Of a DNA stretch of 64,000 bases, positions 31,619 to 43,011 are shown piece after piece. Made by a program: the position numbers and the translations under genes. The notes beneath the pieces are model-generated. The model ran no database searches. It was not told the DNA's origin and saw only the letters and a program-made list of their open reading frames with translations. How positions within the stretch are numbered: position 1 is the first letter of the stretch; each line of letters starts with the position of its first letter. The DNA comes from Notolepis coatsorum (Eukaryota; Chordata; Actinopteri; Aulopiformes; Paralepididae), in assembly GCA_963971535.1 (NCBI GenBank), contig OZ020590.1:153926034-153990033 (forward strand), given 5' to 3'.

Positions 31619-34183
31619 GTCTAGACAGCGTGATTACGAAACCAAGCCGCATTTCTCAGAGACGCTCTCTGATTGGCCGACGCCTGTTTCTACACTGGTT
31701 AAGCTTAGGCACTCTTCGAAGTTGGTTAAGGTTGAATGAATGAATGAATGAATGAAAACTTTATTAACAGATTGCAGAATGGGTACAGTACAGTACAGCT
31801 CAATACATACAATTGTTAAGGGGATGCAGACCAGAGAAAGACTTTCGTCTTGTTTACATCAGGGTCCCCCATTTTCAATTCATCGTAACATATATGACAT
31901 ACATGACATACAGATAGACAGTACTGCTCCATCTATACATTTATCATACCAGATTTGCAATTACAGTACTGTTTGTGATACAAAAAGAGTCCAGAAAGAA
32001 AAGAGTATATACATTAGGCGTGGAAACTGTACATTGGATTGGGTAGGTGGGGGTGGGGGGGGACTGTACATTGGAGGTGGTTGGGTGGGTGGGGGGGTGG
32101 GGGGTTGGTTAGGAGTGGGGGGGGGGGGGGGGGGGGGGTTCGTTAGGAGTGGGGGGGGGGGGGGGGGTTGGGGGGGGGTTGGGTAGGAGGGGTGGGTGGG
32201 GGACACTGTACAACTGTACAAACAACACTGTACATTGGATTATTGACAAGACCATACTTGGTAATTTACTGTACATTGGAGGGGGTTGTGTTCGGACATT
32301 TACAGGGGCCAGTTTCGGGTTGCAGTCTCCCTTAGGTGTTTTTTGAGAGTGTTTTTGAAAGTGGGTAGTGATTCACATTCCTTTACAGCTTTGGGTAGGG
32401 CGTTCCACATTGATGTGGCATAATTGCGAAACGTGTTTAGTCCCTTGTTTGAGCCGAATCTGGGTTTAACATGATTTGTGGAGCTCCCTCTGGTGTTGTG
32501 ATCGTGGTATTCACTGACCTTTGGGAAGTATTTTGTCATGTACATGGGTACCTTGGTCGTGTAGTGTATCTTGTAGACCAGGCCCATTGCAAGTTGCTGT
32601 ACTCTGTCGTCTACTCTAAGCCATCCTAGGTTGTCAAAGTGGGCAGGGGTGAGGTGGGTTCTAGGAGTAAGGTCAAGCAGTAGTCTGACCAGTTTGTTTT
32701 GAGATGTTTGTAATTTTGTTTTTAGCGCCTTTGAGGTGCTTTGGTACCATGAGGTGCAAGCATAGTCGTAGTACCCTTGAATGAGTGCTCCTGCTAGAGT
32801 CTTCAGGGTATTCTTGTTTACCAGTGAGGAGATCCGGTACAAGAATCGAGTTCGTTGGTTGACTTTTTTTATTACATTGGATGCCATTTTGTCACAGGAA
32901 AGATTTGCCTCTAGGATGGAACCCAGGTAGGTAATATCTTCTTTCCTTGTGACAATATTGTCACCCACTGTAACTGAGAAGCCGTCGGTCTTGCTGAGTT
33001 TGTTATTTGAACCGAAGAGAATGGACTCTGTTTTGCCCATGTGTAATGATAGTTTGTTATCAGCGAGCCATATGCAGATTTTGCCTAGTTCTGAGCTGAG
33101 GGTTTTTTCAACCTGTAACTTGTTCTTGTCAGAGACCAGCAGGGCTGAGTCGTCCGCAAACAGGAACAAGTTGCAGTCACAAGCTGACGACATGTCATTT
33201 GCATAAATTAGGAACAGTAGCGGACCTAGTATGCTTCCTTGTGGAACACCACAGTTTACTGTGAGGGGGGGGGGATAGGGTACCGTTTACCTCCACCATC
33301 TGCTCTCTCCCCTCCAGGTAGGATTGCATCCAGCTCACTGATAGACTATCAAAACCAATTGCTTTTAGCTTGTCAATCAGAATGGTGTGATTGACAGTGT
33401 CGAAGGCCTTTTGTAGGTCCAGCATGACCATGCCGCAGTATTTGCCCGCGTCCACCTCTTGTTTGATGTGGTCGTTTAAATAGAGAAGGCATGTGTCAGT
33501 GGAGTGGGATGTTCTGAAGCCAGATTGGAATTCGTAGATTAGATTTTTTTCCGCAAGGTATTTTTCGACCTGTTCGTATACAATTTTTTCCATGACTTTC
33601 GAGATGGAGGTAAGGATAGAAACAGGGCGGTAGTTGCCTGGGTCTAATTTACTGCCTTTTTTGTGCAGAGGGGTCACTCTCGCAATTTTGAAGTCCTTGG
33701 GGACGTGTCCCTGTTTTATGGAGAGGTTTATTATGTGTGTGATGACTGGGGTGATGGCGGCTGCTGAGTCTCTGAGGAATTTGGAGGGGATGTTGTCATG
33801 GCCAGTGGCCTTGTTGGGTTGGAGGGCGCTCAGTTTTTTGAGTACCTCATCTGTTGTTACCATTTCCAGTTTGAAGTCGTCTTTGTGGACCCCTAGGTTC
33901 TTGTAGTAGAGTTTGTTAGAGTTTGTCTTAGAGCGTGACGGCAAGTTCTTTCGACGGTTAAGCTTAGGCACTCTTTCGAAGTTGGTTAAGGTTAGAGTTT
34001 GTCTTAGAGCATGGCGATAGAACGCCAGGTAGTTTGCAGGCTGTTTGGCGTGGAAATGGGCAAAGACACAGCTCGTCACGGATTGGGCAAACGCGTCAGT
34101 GGCCAATCAGAGAGCGTCAGTCAGTGCCAATCAGAGAGCGTCTCCGAGAAATGCGGCTTGGTTTCGTAATCACGCGTCTAGAC
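31619..34183. mobile_element. Inverted-repeat DNA element split by an L2
   Basis: GCGTGATTACGAAACCAAGC followed by CGCATTTCTC and AGACGCTCTCTGATTGGC at 31628-31677 is repeated inverted at 34128-34175, an inverted repeat of about 50-55 bp with CTAGAC at both outer edges. The interior left after removing the L2 contains a tandemly duplicated block starting GGTTAAGCTTAGGCACTC (31695, 33956). TSD not resolved. Confidence 0.55.
31734..33915 (-). mobile_element. L2-type LINE, 2.2 kb, RT intact in two frames
   Basis: (GAAT)n tail at 31734-31756, then the UTR with G-runs (32121-32170), then coding on the minus strand. The C-terminal frame 32300-33193 contains LFLFADDSALLVSD (catalytic FADD), KTLAGALIQGYYDYACTSWY and the C-terminal WNAL block. 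The upstream frame 33195-34106 contains NKATGHDNIPSKFL, DPGNYRPVSILTSISKVMEK, FQSGFRTSHSTDTCLLYLND and MLDLQKAFDTVNHTIL. The two frames are separated at a run of G on the plus strand (33267-33275), probably one slipped base. The endonuclease is missing and the first ~60 residues of the upstream frame are flanking sequence. Confidence 0.85.
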
Positions 34184-34436
34184 ATGTGTATGGCTGCCTC
34201 TGAGCTTTATACAATTAAACTCTTACACTAAACCAAAATAAAATCAAAACATTACTTAAAACAGAAATGGTAAACTAGCGCCACATGCTGAACAGAGCAG
34301 GAAATGCCACAGTGCATAGAGTTAGCAGGTAAATTAATTTACATTGATAAACATACAATATGCATGGAGGCACATACCTGCAGAAGACACATAAAACAAC
34401 ACCGCTGGAGTCTTCTGGTCGCTGCACATCTTGCAG

Positions 34437-34920
34437 ACCTACATGTACAAAATTAAACAATGCATTAGTTTCTTCACCATAATAACTCATACCTACATGT
34501 ACTAAATTAAACAATGCATTAGTTTGTTCACCATAATAACTCATAACTACATGTACAAAATTAAACACTTCATTAGTTTCTTCACCAGAATAACTCATAC
34601 CTACATGTACAAAATTAAACAAGTCATTCGTTTCTTCACCATAATAACTCATACCTACATGTACAAAATTAAACAATGCATTAGTTTCTTCACCATAATA
34701 ACTCATACCTACATGTACTAAATTAAACAATGCATTAGTTTCTTTACCATAATAACTCATACCTACATGTACTAAATTAAACACTTCATTAGTTTTCTCA
34801 CCAGAATAACTCATACCTACATGTACTAAATTAAACACTTCATTAGTTTCTTCACCATAATAACTCATACCTACATGTACTAAATTAAACAATTCGTTCG
34901 TTTTTTTCACCAGAATAATA
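34437..34920 (-). repeat. 54-bp minisatellite, nine units, open on the minus strand
   Basis: Period 54 bp (18 codons), visible as CTACATGTAC at 34439, 34493 and so on. The minus frame 34275-34910 (211 aa) reads nine units of the type ETNALFNLVHVGMSYYGE and then 52 residues without repeat. I see no domain, signal peptide or start context that would make it a gene. Each unit carries TAGGTATGAGT on the minus strand, a good 5' splice-site match. Confidence 0.85.
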
Positions 34921-35152
34921 ATAACTCAGAGAACAGAGATAATGGAATCTGCATGGAATGGCCGCAGGAATCATTGCGACATTAACCTACCTATAAAACT
35001 AGAACTAGTGGTCAAATGAGCACAAATGTCATAAAACCATGTAATAAAACGAACGTTAAAGATGAGTTAGATTTAGCAGAAACGAGTGAAATAAGTAAGG
35101 AGCTATATTTCAAACGGAAGCACCTCCCCTCAGCAGAGAGCGACGCCGAGTA
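34921..35152. other. No feature recognised
   Basis: AT-rich, no supported frame, abuts the large inverted repeat. Confidence 0.4.
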
Positions 35153-35923
35153 GGGTCGAGCTGCAGACTCGGAGCCTCGAGGTCCAGATTGGTACTTCCG
35201 ACCGCCACAGGACTTCCGACCGCCACAGGACTAATGCGGAAGTATCTCGAAGTACGTCTGACGTATCTCGAATTACGTCTGACGTTTCTCTTCATAAAAT
35301 AATATAAAATCAGCAGCATGGGGAGGGCCGGGGGGAGGGGAGGTACAGGTAGTAGAAGACATAGAGGTACAGGTCACATAATTATAGTACAGTGGAGAAG
35401 TAAAAATGGAATAAAAAGGCAGTGTAAACAATATACAATATTATTAACTCTAATAATAACACGCCTCGCGGGCTCATTATAATACGAGTCACATAATTAT
35501 AGTACAGTGGAGAAGTAAAAATGGAATAAAAAGGCAGTGTAAACAATATACAATATTATTAACTCTAATAATAACACGCCTCGCGGGCTCATTATAATAC
35601 GAGAGCCGTGGGTCTGCATTGTATAGAGCGGATCCCCCGGCCGTATTCAAGCGCTGGAGCGCTTTGCGATGGATCAAACTGTCTTAATATAGTAGTAATA
35701 ATAGTAGTTGGCTAGTTGCGCGCTTCTGGCCACCTCCCGCAGTGCGCGCATACACACATACTGTCTGTAGCTATACAGTACGTGCAAAATTAATTGTCAA
35801 GAGCCTCATCTCATCTGGCTCTGCAAATAGATCTAGAGTCTGAATATCATATATAGCCTGCTGATGATCTCTCTCGAGTCAAATCCATTCTGAGAACGGA
35901 ATGCAGTGCCCGCGACGAGGGTC

Positions 35924-35968
<45 letters not shown>

Positions 35969-36235
35969 AATTGTATTAACAGATCATGCTGGACCTACAA
36001 AAGGCCTTTGACACTGTCAATCACTCCATTCTTGATTGAACATTTTATTAACAGATTGCAGAATGGGTACAGTACAGTACAGCTCAATACACACAATTGT
36101 TAAGGGGATGCAGACCAGAGAAAGACTTTCGCCTTGGGGGGGGGTCGGGTAGGAGGGGTGGGGGACACTGTACAACTGTACAAGCAAAACTGTACATTGG
36201 AATATTGACAAAACCATACTTGGTCATTTACTGTA
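35153..36235 (+). repeat. Large inverted repeat, left arm (1.08 kb)
   Basis: Reads AGGGTCGAGCTGCAGACTCG ... CATTTACTGTA and is the near-exact reverse complement of 36634-37706. The arm contains a directly repeated block of about 118 bp (35384-35610, with TATAATTATGTGAC on the opposite strand), two 18-bp repeats (TTCCGACCGCCACAGGAC), an L2 tail (35925-35966), a sense RT motif A piece (MLDLQKAFDTVNHSIL, 35985-36033) and a second L2 3' end (36034-36235, minus). Confidence 0.9.
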
Positions 36236-36260
36236 CATTGGAGGGGGTTGGGTTACAACA

Positions 36261-36630
36261 CAGTTGTGGGGCGGCGTGGCTCAGGGGTAGAGCGGGTCGT
36301 CCAATGATCGAAGGGTTGGTGGTTCGAATCCCGCTCAAGCCCATGTCCATCCCACTGCCGTTGTGTCCTTGGGCAAGACACTTAACCTACTTGCCTCGTA
36401 TGAATGTGTATGCATGTGAATGAATGTTGGTGGTGGTCGGAGGGGCCGTATAGGCGTTGATTATTCGCCACGCTTCCGTGAGTCTGCCTCAGGGCAGCTC
36501 TGGCTGCAATTGTAGCTTACCACCACCGGTATGACTGTGTATGAACGAATAATGGACTCTGTGAAGCGCTCTGGGGTCACTGGGGTGTCACGAAGAGCGC
36601 TATATAAATCCAATCCATTATTATTATTAT
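36261..36630 (+). mobile_element. Full-length tRNA-headed SINE between the inverted-repeat arms
   Basis: A box GCGTGGCTCAGGGGTAGAGC, B box GGTTCGAATCCC (about 36322-36333), a body with GTCCTTGGGCAAGACACTTA and GAGTCTGCCTCAGGGCAGCT, and the tail GAAGAGCGCTATATAAATCC followed by (ATT)n. It is the most complete SINE in the window and shows the head-to-tail order of the family. Confidence 0.8.
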
Positions 36631-36633
36631 TAT

Positions 36634-36900
36634 TACAGTAAATGACCAAGTATGGTTTTGTCAATATTCCAATGTACAGTTTTGCTTGTACAGTTGTACA
36701 GTGTCGCCCACCCCTCCTACCCGACCCCCCCCCAAGGCGAAAGTCTTTCTCTGGTCTGCATCCCCTTAACAATTGTGTGTATTGAGCTGTACTGTACTGT
36801 ACCCATTCTGCAATCTGTTAATAAAATGTTCAATCAAGAATGGAGTGATTGACAGTGTCAAAGGCCTTTTGTAGGTCCAGCATGATCTGTTAATACAATT

Positions 36901-36933
<33 letters not shown>

Positions 36934-37706
36934 GACCCTCGTCGCGGGCACTGCATTCCGTTCTCAGAATGGATTTGACTCGAGAGAGATCATCAGCAGG
37001 CTATTATATGATATTCAGACTCTAGATCTATTTGCAGAGCCAGATGAGATGAGGCTCTTGACAATTAATTTTGCACGTACTGTATAGCTACAGACAGTAT
37101 GTGTGTATGCGCGCACTGCGGGAGGTGGCCAGAAGCGCGCAACTAGCCAACTACTATTATTACTACTATATTAATACAGTTTGATCCATCGCAAAGCGCT
37201 CCAGCGCTTGAATACGGCCGGGGGATCCGCTCTATACAATGCAGACCCACGGCTCTCGTATTATAATGAGCCCGCGAGGCGTGTTATTATTAGAGTTAAT
37301 AATATTGTATATTGTTTACACTGCCTTTTTATTCCATTTTTACTTCTCCACTGTACTATAATTATGTGACTCGTATTATAATGAGCCCGCGAGGCGTGTT
37401 ATTATTAGAGTTAATAATATTGTATATTGTTTACACTGCCTTTTTATTCTATTTTTACTTCTCCACTGTACTATAATTATGTGACCTGTACCTCTATGTC
37501 TTCTACTACCTGTACCTCCCCTCCCCCCGGCCCTCCCCATGCTGCTGATTTTATATTATTTTATGAAGAGAAACGTCAGACGTAATTCGAGATACGTCAG
37601 ACGTACTTCGAGATACTTCCGCATTAGTCCTGTGGCGGTCGGAAGTCCTGTGGCGGTCGGAAGTACCAATCTGGACCTCGAGGCTCCGAGTCTGCAGCTC
37701 GACCCT
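36634..37706 (-). repeat. Large inverted repeat, right arm
   Basis: Reverse complement of 35153-36235 with few differences (for example GTCGCCCACC against GTCCCCCACC near 36704, and one extra base in ATATGATATTC near 37008). It ends at GACCCT, where the target duplication of the next MITE begins. Confidence 0.9.
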
Positions 37707-37712
37707 ATTGGC

Positions 37713-38166
37713 CATAGATATCTATAGAACACTAGATAGCTTGCCCGCGCTGCCGGCCAATGGAGAGCGACATCACTGAACCGCCGCCATCTTGGGGCAG
37801 TCAGCCTTGAGTGAGAGTGAGTGAGCTGCACAGACAAAAATACTCATAACTCGCTGAAATATTGACGGATTTACAAACGGTTTGGTTTATTACAAGCATT
37901 ATAAACGTGGCTATGATTCAAGCGGTTTGTAAAAAAAAACATCTTTAACATTTTTTTTTTATAAGTATGCAGTATCATAACTACATCTTTGATGTTTATA
38001 GCAAACCAAACCGTTTGTAAATCCGTCAACATTTCAGCGAGTTATGAGTATTTTTGTCTGTGCAGCTCACTCACTCTCACTCAAGGCTGACTGCCCCAAG
38101 ATGGCGGCGGTTCAGTGACGCTGGTGACTCCGCCTTAAGCTATCTAGTGTTCTATAGATATCTATG
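37713..38166. mobile_element. hAT-like MITE with 8-bp TSD and long TIRs
   Basis: CTATTGGC at 37705-37712 and 38167-38174 flanks 454 bp. TIRs start CATAGATATCTATAGAACAC and continue, imperfectly, for about 170 bp (CCGCCATCTTGGGGCAGTCA; AATCCGTCAACATTTCAGCG). An 8-bp TSD fits hAT. Confidence 0.8.
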
Positions 38167-38270
38167 CTATTGGCGACGCCAGACACGCGTAGCGCGATAT
38201 GCAATGAGGTGGTGCGACAGGATCTCACTGCCACCTAGTGGTAGCTGTTGTTACTGTATGTACTGTGTGG

Positions 38271-39123
38271 CTTGATTGAATTGATTGATTGAAAACTTTA
38301 TTCACAGATTGCAGAATGGGTACAATACAGTACAGCTCAATACACACAATTGTTAAGGGGATGCAGACCAGAGCACCGGAACACTGTACAACTGTACAAA
38401 CAAAACTGTACATTGGAATATTGACAAAACCATACTTGGTAATTTACTGTACATTGGAGGGGGTTGGGTTAGGACATTTACAGGGGCCAGTTTCGAATGG
38501 CAGTCTCCCGTAGGTGTTCTTTGAGAGTGGTTTTGAAAGTGGGTAGTGAATCACATTCCTTTACCGCTTTGGGTAGGGCGTTCCACATTGATGTGGCATA
38601 ATTGCGAAACGTGTTTAGTCCCTTGTTTGAGCCGAATCTGGGTTTAACATGATTTGTGGAGCTCCCTCTGGTGTTGTGATCGTGGTATTCACTGATCTTT
38701 GGGAAGTATTTTGACATGTACATGGGTACCTTGGTCGTGTAGTGTATCTTGTAGACCAGGACCAGGCAAGTTGCTGTACTCTGTCGTCTACTCTAAGCCA
38801 TCCTAGGTTGTCAAAGTGGGCAGGGGTGAGGTGGGTTCTAGGAGTAAGGTCAAGTAGTAGTCTGACCAGTTTGTTTTGAGATGTTTATAATTTAGTTTTT
38901 AGCGCCTTTGAGGTGCTTTGGTACCATGAGGTGCAAGCATTGTCGTAGTACCCTTGAATGAGTGCTCCTGCCAGAGTCTTCAGGGTATTCTTGTTTACCA
39001 GGGAGGAGATCCGGTACAAGAATCGAGTTCGTTGGTTGACTTTTTTTATTACATTGGATGCCATTTTGTCACAGGAAAGATTAGCCTCTAGGATGGAACC
39101 CAGGTAGGTAATTTCATCTTTCC
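38271..39123 (-). mobile_element. L2-type LINE, 5'-truncated, with 23-bp TSD
   Basis: The same 23-bp sequence, starting TTGTTACTGTATG and ending TACTGTGTGG, flanks the element at 38248-38270 and 39124-39146. Inside, on the minus strand, are the L2 tail, a shortened UTR and the C-terminal coding (38478-38723: GSNKGLNTFRNYATSMWNAL). Further coding up to about 39120 is broken by frame changes. A clean target-primed insertion. Confidence 0.85.
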
Positions 39124-39146
39124 TTGTTACTGTATGTACTGTGTGG

Positions 39147-39466
39147 ATTGATTGAACACTTTATTAAATGGGCCTGGTCTACAAGATACACTACACCACT
39201 AAGGTACCCATGTACATATCGAAATACCCAAAGGTCAGTGAATACCACGCCCACAACACCAGAGGGAGCTCCACAAATCATGTTCAACCCAGATTCGGCT
39301 CAAACAAGGGACTAAACACGTTTCGCAATTATGCCACAACAATGTGGAACGCCCTACCCACAGCCGTAAAGTAATGTGAATCACTACCCTCCTTCAAAAC
39401 CGCCCTCAAAGAGCACCTACGGGAGACTGCAATTAGAAACTGAATCACTACCCTCCTTCAAAACAA
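39147..39466 (+). mobile_element. L2 coding fragment preceded by an inverted L2 tail
   Basis: ATTGATTGAACACTTTATTA, the reverse complement of an L2 3' terminus, joins directly to sense L2 coding (MGLVYKIHYTTKVPMYIS ... NTFRNYATTMWNAL). A 24-bp phrase starting TGAATCACTACCCTCC is repeated 65 bp apart at the 3' edge (39378, 39443), and no 3' tail follows. Confidence 0.7.
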
Positions 39467-39990
39467 ATAGCGATTTTGATCAGCCAGCCCGTAATCGCAT
39501 CTGCTCTCAGTGGATGCATTCGAGTGAAATACATTTTTTGAACGATGGCACCACGGGTGTGAGGGTTCAAGCTCGGCGATGCTTTCAGCCCGTTCTGTCT
39601 CACAAAGGTCACTGGGCTTTTTCTATAGTGGTGGAGCGGTTCTCCAGACGGCCCGAGGGGAGGGCAGAGGAGAGGTCAACGAGGGCACATTAACCCACTA
39701 ATGAAACGTAGCCATAGACTACATCGTAGCAGGAGATCCACTAATCCCCCCCTGACCTTTCTCCGCAGTGCAAGAATGAGCGTACAGTACATACGGTCTA
39801 CGGTGTAGATGAAAGGCGCGAGCGCGTCCCCCGTGGAAATGTATCGTGATTAATTCCATATTGGGTCTGCTGCGGCATTTTAACCCCGGCTGGGTCAAAG
39901 TTAAATTAAATATTGCCAATATGCAGTCTCTTCCACACATGCAGGCTATTAATCCCCTGTTAGCAAATAAGCACACAGGAAACCCTGTAG
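39467..39990. other. No feature recognised
   Basis: Apparently unique. Frames on both strands without domains. Confidence 0.4.
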
Positions 39991-39991
39991 T

Positions 39992-40095
39992 CAGGGCCGG
40001 ACCTAGTACATTTGGGGCCCTAGGCAAGCTACACCCTTGGAGCCCCCCCCCCCCCCCCCCCCCCCCCCACTATGCGCCTATAGGAGCTATAGGAA
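39992..40095 (+). mobile_element. hAT-like terminus (CAGGGCCGGACCTAG) with C-run
   Basis: CAGGGCCGGACCTAGTACAT and GGGGCCCTAGGCAAGC are recalled terminal sequences of a fish hAT family. A C-run at 40046-40068 follows. The opposite end was not found. Confidence 0.4.
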
Positions 40096-40309
40096 GCTCC
40101 GCCCCTGCCTGTAGCACTTTTGTCTACTGACACATGCGTCTACTAAAACATGCAAAAAGTGCATTTACAAAGTTTATAATCGAATGACACATAGCTGCAC
40201 GTTCACAATATTAAGAGTAACATTGCATAATACTATATTTGCATTGTCTACAAACTCGGATACATAACCATAACCAGGAAAATAATATGTACCTCTCAGT
40301 TACCATAAC

Positions 40310-40468
40310 TAACCCAATAATACACGAGACCCTCTTCTTGGGACCAAGTAAGGTTTTGTCGATAATCCAATGTACAGTTACCCCCTTTCTCTGGTCTGCA
40401 TCCCCTTAACAATTGTGTGTATTGAGCTGTACTGTATTGTACCCATTCTGCAATCTGTTAATAACATT

Positions 40469-40505
<37 letters not shown>
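40310..40505 (+). mobile_element. L2-type LINE 3' end, internally deleted
   Basis: CTAACCCAATAATACACGAG to GATAATCCAATGTACAGTTA, then a jump to CTTTCTCTGGTCTGCATCCC and the (CAAT)n tail. Confidence 0.75.
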
Positions 40506-40510
<5 letters not shown>

Positions 40511-40716
40511 AGCACAAGTGAAGGTACAGGTATTAACACTTCAGTTTGAATAAACAAAACACACCTTGAATGTAAACAAAACATGCAGTTATTTATGTAT
40601 CAGGATTTCAAACATAAAATGTTTATAATTTCATGTTACTTAGATAGATAGTAGCCTAACCGTAAATTATTAGATTTGACTCAGAAATAAATATAGAATG
40701 GTTTACGTTATGATGA

Positions 40717-41200
40717 ATGACCCTTCCATTTATATAGCGCTTTTCTAGACACTCAAAGTGCTTTACAATGTAGGGTGGACATTGCCTCCTTCACCACCAA
40801 TGAGTATAGCACCCAACCTTGGGCTACGCAGGTTCAATGGCTGCCATACACTGGCACCAGGCACACATCACACTACACAATGGCTGAACGGCTCAGGAGA
40901 CATATATCAGCCACTTAAGGGGAAGGGATGATTAGGTGGGCCTTGATGTCAGAGACCTGATTGGTCATTTGGCCAGGAACGTCGGGGAACCCCCTACTCT
41001 TTGCGAGTGGGTCCTTTAACAACCAAATTCAGTCACACCTGAAAGACGGCACTCGCAGCTGTACAGTGTCCCTATCACCATAACAGGGGCATTGTTACTG
41101 ACCAGTCCAGAGGACAGAGTGCTCCCTGCTGGACATCACTTTCCAACAGCGGCCTTGACCACAGGGCCATCATGAGTCCAGAACTCTACTCATGTGGCCA
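40717..41200 (-). mobile_element. Composite SINE-like repeat
   Basis: CATTTATATAGCGCTTTTCT near 40730 on the plus strand is the inverted tail of a fish SINE type. The following ~450 bp (GGCTGAACGGCTCAGGAGAC ... GGCCACGCTGCCGGACAG) is repeated from 62245 and has no clear pol III boxes. Confidence 0.45.
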
Positions 41201-41300
41201 CGCTGCCGGACAGTAATATGATGGTTATAACACTACTCCTGTATCTTTACACCCGCACAACGTCAAGGGCTGGAGGGCGTATTGCAGCCACTCCTGTGGT

Positions 41301-41469
41301 TCAGATTCAGATTCAGATTCAGATTCAGATTCAGATTCAGATTCAGATTCAGATTCAGATTCAGATTCAGATTCAGATTTATTTATTCACCATATTGTAC
41401 AGGTACAAATGGAACGTGATTTGACATTTCAGTGCATGATTGATTTTTTCACAAATAGGAACAACATAC

Positions 41470-41558
<89 letters not shown>

Positions 41559-41650
41559 TAAATAAATAAGTGCAAAACAGGACATGGACGTGGGGGACAT
41601 GGATACAGTGCAGCACAGTTCAAGTCCAGAGGTCCAGCCCTAGCAGCTCG
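41301..41650 (-). mobile_element. Rex1-like LINE 3' end with (AATCTG)n tail
   Basis: (CAGATT)n at 41301-41379 is the tail on the minus strand. The UTR TTTATTTATTCACCATATTG follows, with an (AAT)n microsatellite of about 29 units (41470-41556). Truncated at AGCTCGCCAT; copy 2 continues into coding sequence. Confidence 0.7.
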
Positions 41651-41805
41651 CCATGTTCGATATTGGCTTTTTTACCGATATCCGAAATACCGATATTGTC
41701 CATTCTTAATTTCCGATACCGATATATGCGGGGTCCCCCCCCCCCCCCCCCCCCCCCCAAAATTTTTATCATTTCAGGTAATTAACATTACATATCTCTT
41801 GCCGT
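41651..41805. mobile_element. End of the GATGTCCGATA MITE family with C-run
   Basis: TTCGATATTGGCTTTTTTAC and CCGATACCGATATATGC, then a run of about 24 C (41736-41758). Copy 2 (63722) lacks the C-run part. Confidence 0.6.
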
Positions 41806-42160
41806 GGTATATAGCTGATGTCAACAGATGGTAGGGTGTATATAGCTGATGTCAACAGATGGTAGGGTGTATATAGCTGATGTCAACAGGTGGTAGGGTG
41901 TATATAGCTGATGTCAACAGATGGTAGGGTGTATATAGCTGATGTCAACAGATGGTAGGGTGTATATAGCTGATGTCAACAGATGGTAGGGTGTATATAG
42001 CTGATGTCAACAGATGGTAGGGTGTATATAGCTGATGTCAACAGATGGTAGGGTGTATATAGCTGATGTCAACAGATGGTAGGGTGTATATAGCTGATGT
42101 CAACAGGTGGTAGGGTGTATATAGCTGATGTCAACAGATGGTAAGGTGTATATAGCTGGT
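41806..42160. repeat. 31-bp minisatellite, about 11 units
   Basis: Unit TATAGCTGATGTCAACAGAT plus GGTAGGGTGTA. Two units remain in copy 2 (63800-63866). Confidence 0.95.
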
Positions 42161-43010
42161 GTTGAATGCACAATCCATAAAATCTATACGCACGTTTACA
42201 TAATACAATACGTTTTATTATACACAAACCTATCTAACGTTGTTGTGAAAAACACAATTTGAATAACCGTGAAAGTATTTACTTATTACTAAAACTACCT
42301 CACACAATGTATAGATATAAATAAAAGCGTTAACAATGTCGCTAGTGTATCTATAGATAGAGGAAGACTCTCTAAAGATTGCATAGCGATAGATTATTGC
42401 TGCTCCCAAAAATAGAACTGGGAATGAATAGAGTGAACACTGAACAGGCTCATTCTATCCAGAGATATTATGTGAAATGACTGCACATGCCTGAGTGGTA
42501 ATGAAGTGTAAGAGGCCCCTGAAGGCCGTCCCTACATGCTTCTCAGCAGGGGGGTTTGGGGAGACCCCAGGGGTCCTTCAGGGGGTTCCTGTGGATCCTT
42601 AGAAAAATTGGGAATAATTTAATTTCATTAATTTAATTGACTAGAGTTAGAGAGAATGAGAGAGCAAGAGTGACTATTCTGATCCTCCACTGTTATCCCC
42701 GCCACCTGCACTATACTGTACCAATTCAATTCTGGACTAAATCGTATCCAACAACAGACGTGTCCAAGCTCAACACCAAGTGACCACCGTACTGGTAGCT
42801 ATAACAGCTTGCTAGCAGACATACTCGATTAAACAGCTTGTAATTTAGCATAATTTCTCATTAGGGAAGTGGGGAAAAAACATGGCATTCTGCTGTGAAG
42901 TGCCAGGATGCAGGGACATGAGAAAAGAGGAGGGTTTCGGTTTCCAGACTGAGAGGGAGGACGTTGTGAACACTGCAAACAGAGATGCTCAAGTCGTTCT
43001 GTGCAAATCT
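42161..43010. other. No gene recognised
   Basis: Mostly unique; 42161-42290 is duplicated at 63870-64000. At 42881 an ATG opens a short peptide, MAFCCEVPGCRDMRKEEGFG, loosely like a THAP or Cys-rich start, but it ends within about 45 codons. Confidence 0.35.
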
Positions 43011-43011
43011 G

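Larger units (their letters stand above)
40885..42290 (+). repeat. Segmental duplication B, copy 1
   Basis: Matches 62245-64000 in the same orientation. Shared order: SINE-like block, (CAGATT)n, Rex1-like 3' end with (AAT)n, MITE end, 31-bp minisatellite, unique flank. Confidence 0.9.

Noticed and set aside
36261-36360. tRNA gene suggested by A and B boxes
   Set aside because: Boxes belong to a SINE head; no cloverleaf anticodon arm could be drawn, and the body continues for 300 bp.
41806-42160. 31-bp regularly repeated units resembling a CRISPR array
   Set aside because: Units are contiguous without unique spacers, and the sequence is eukaryotic.
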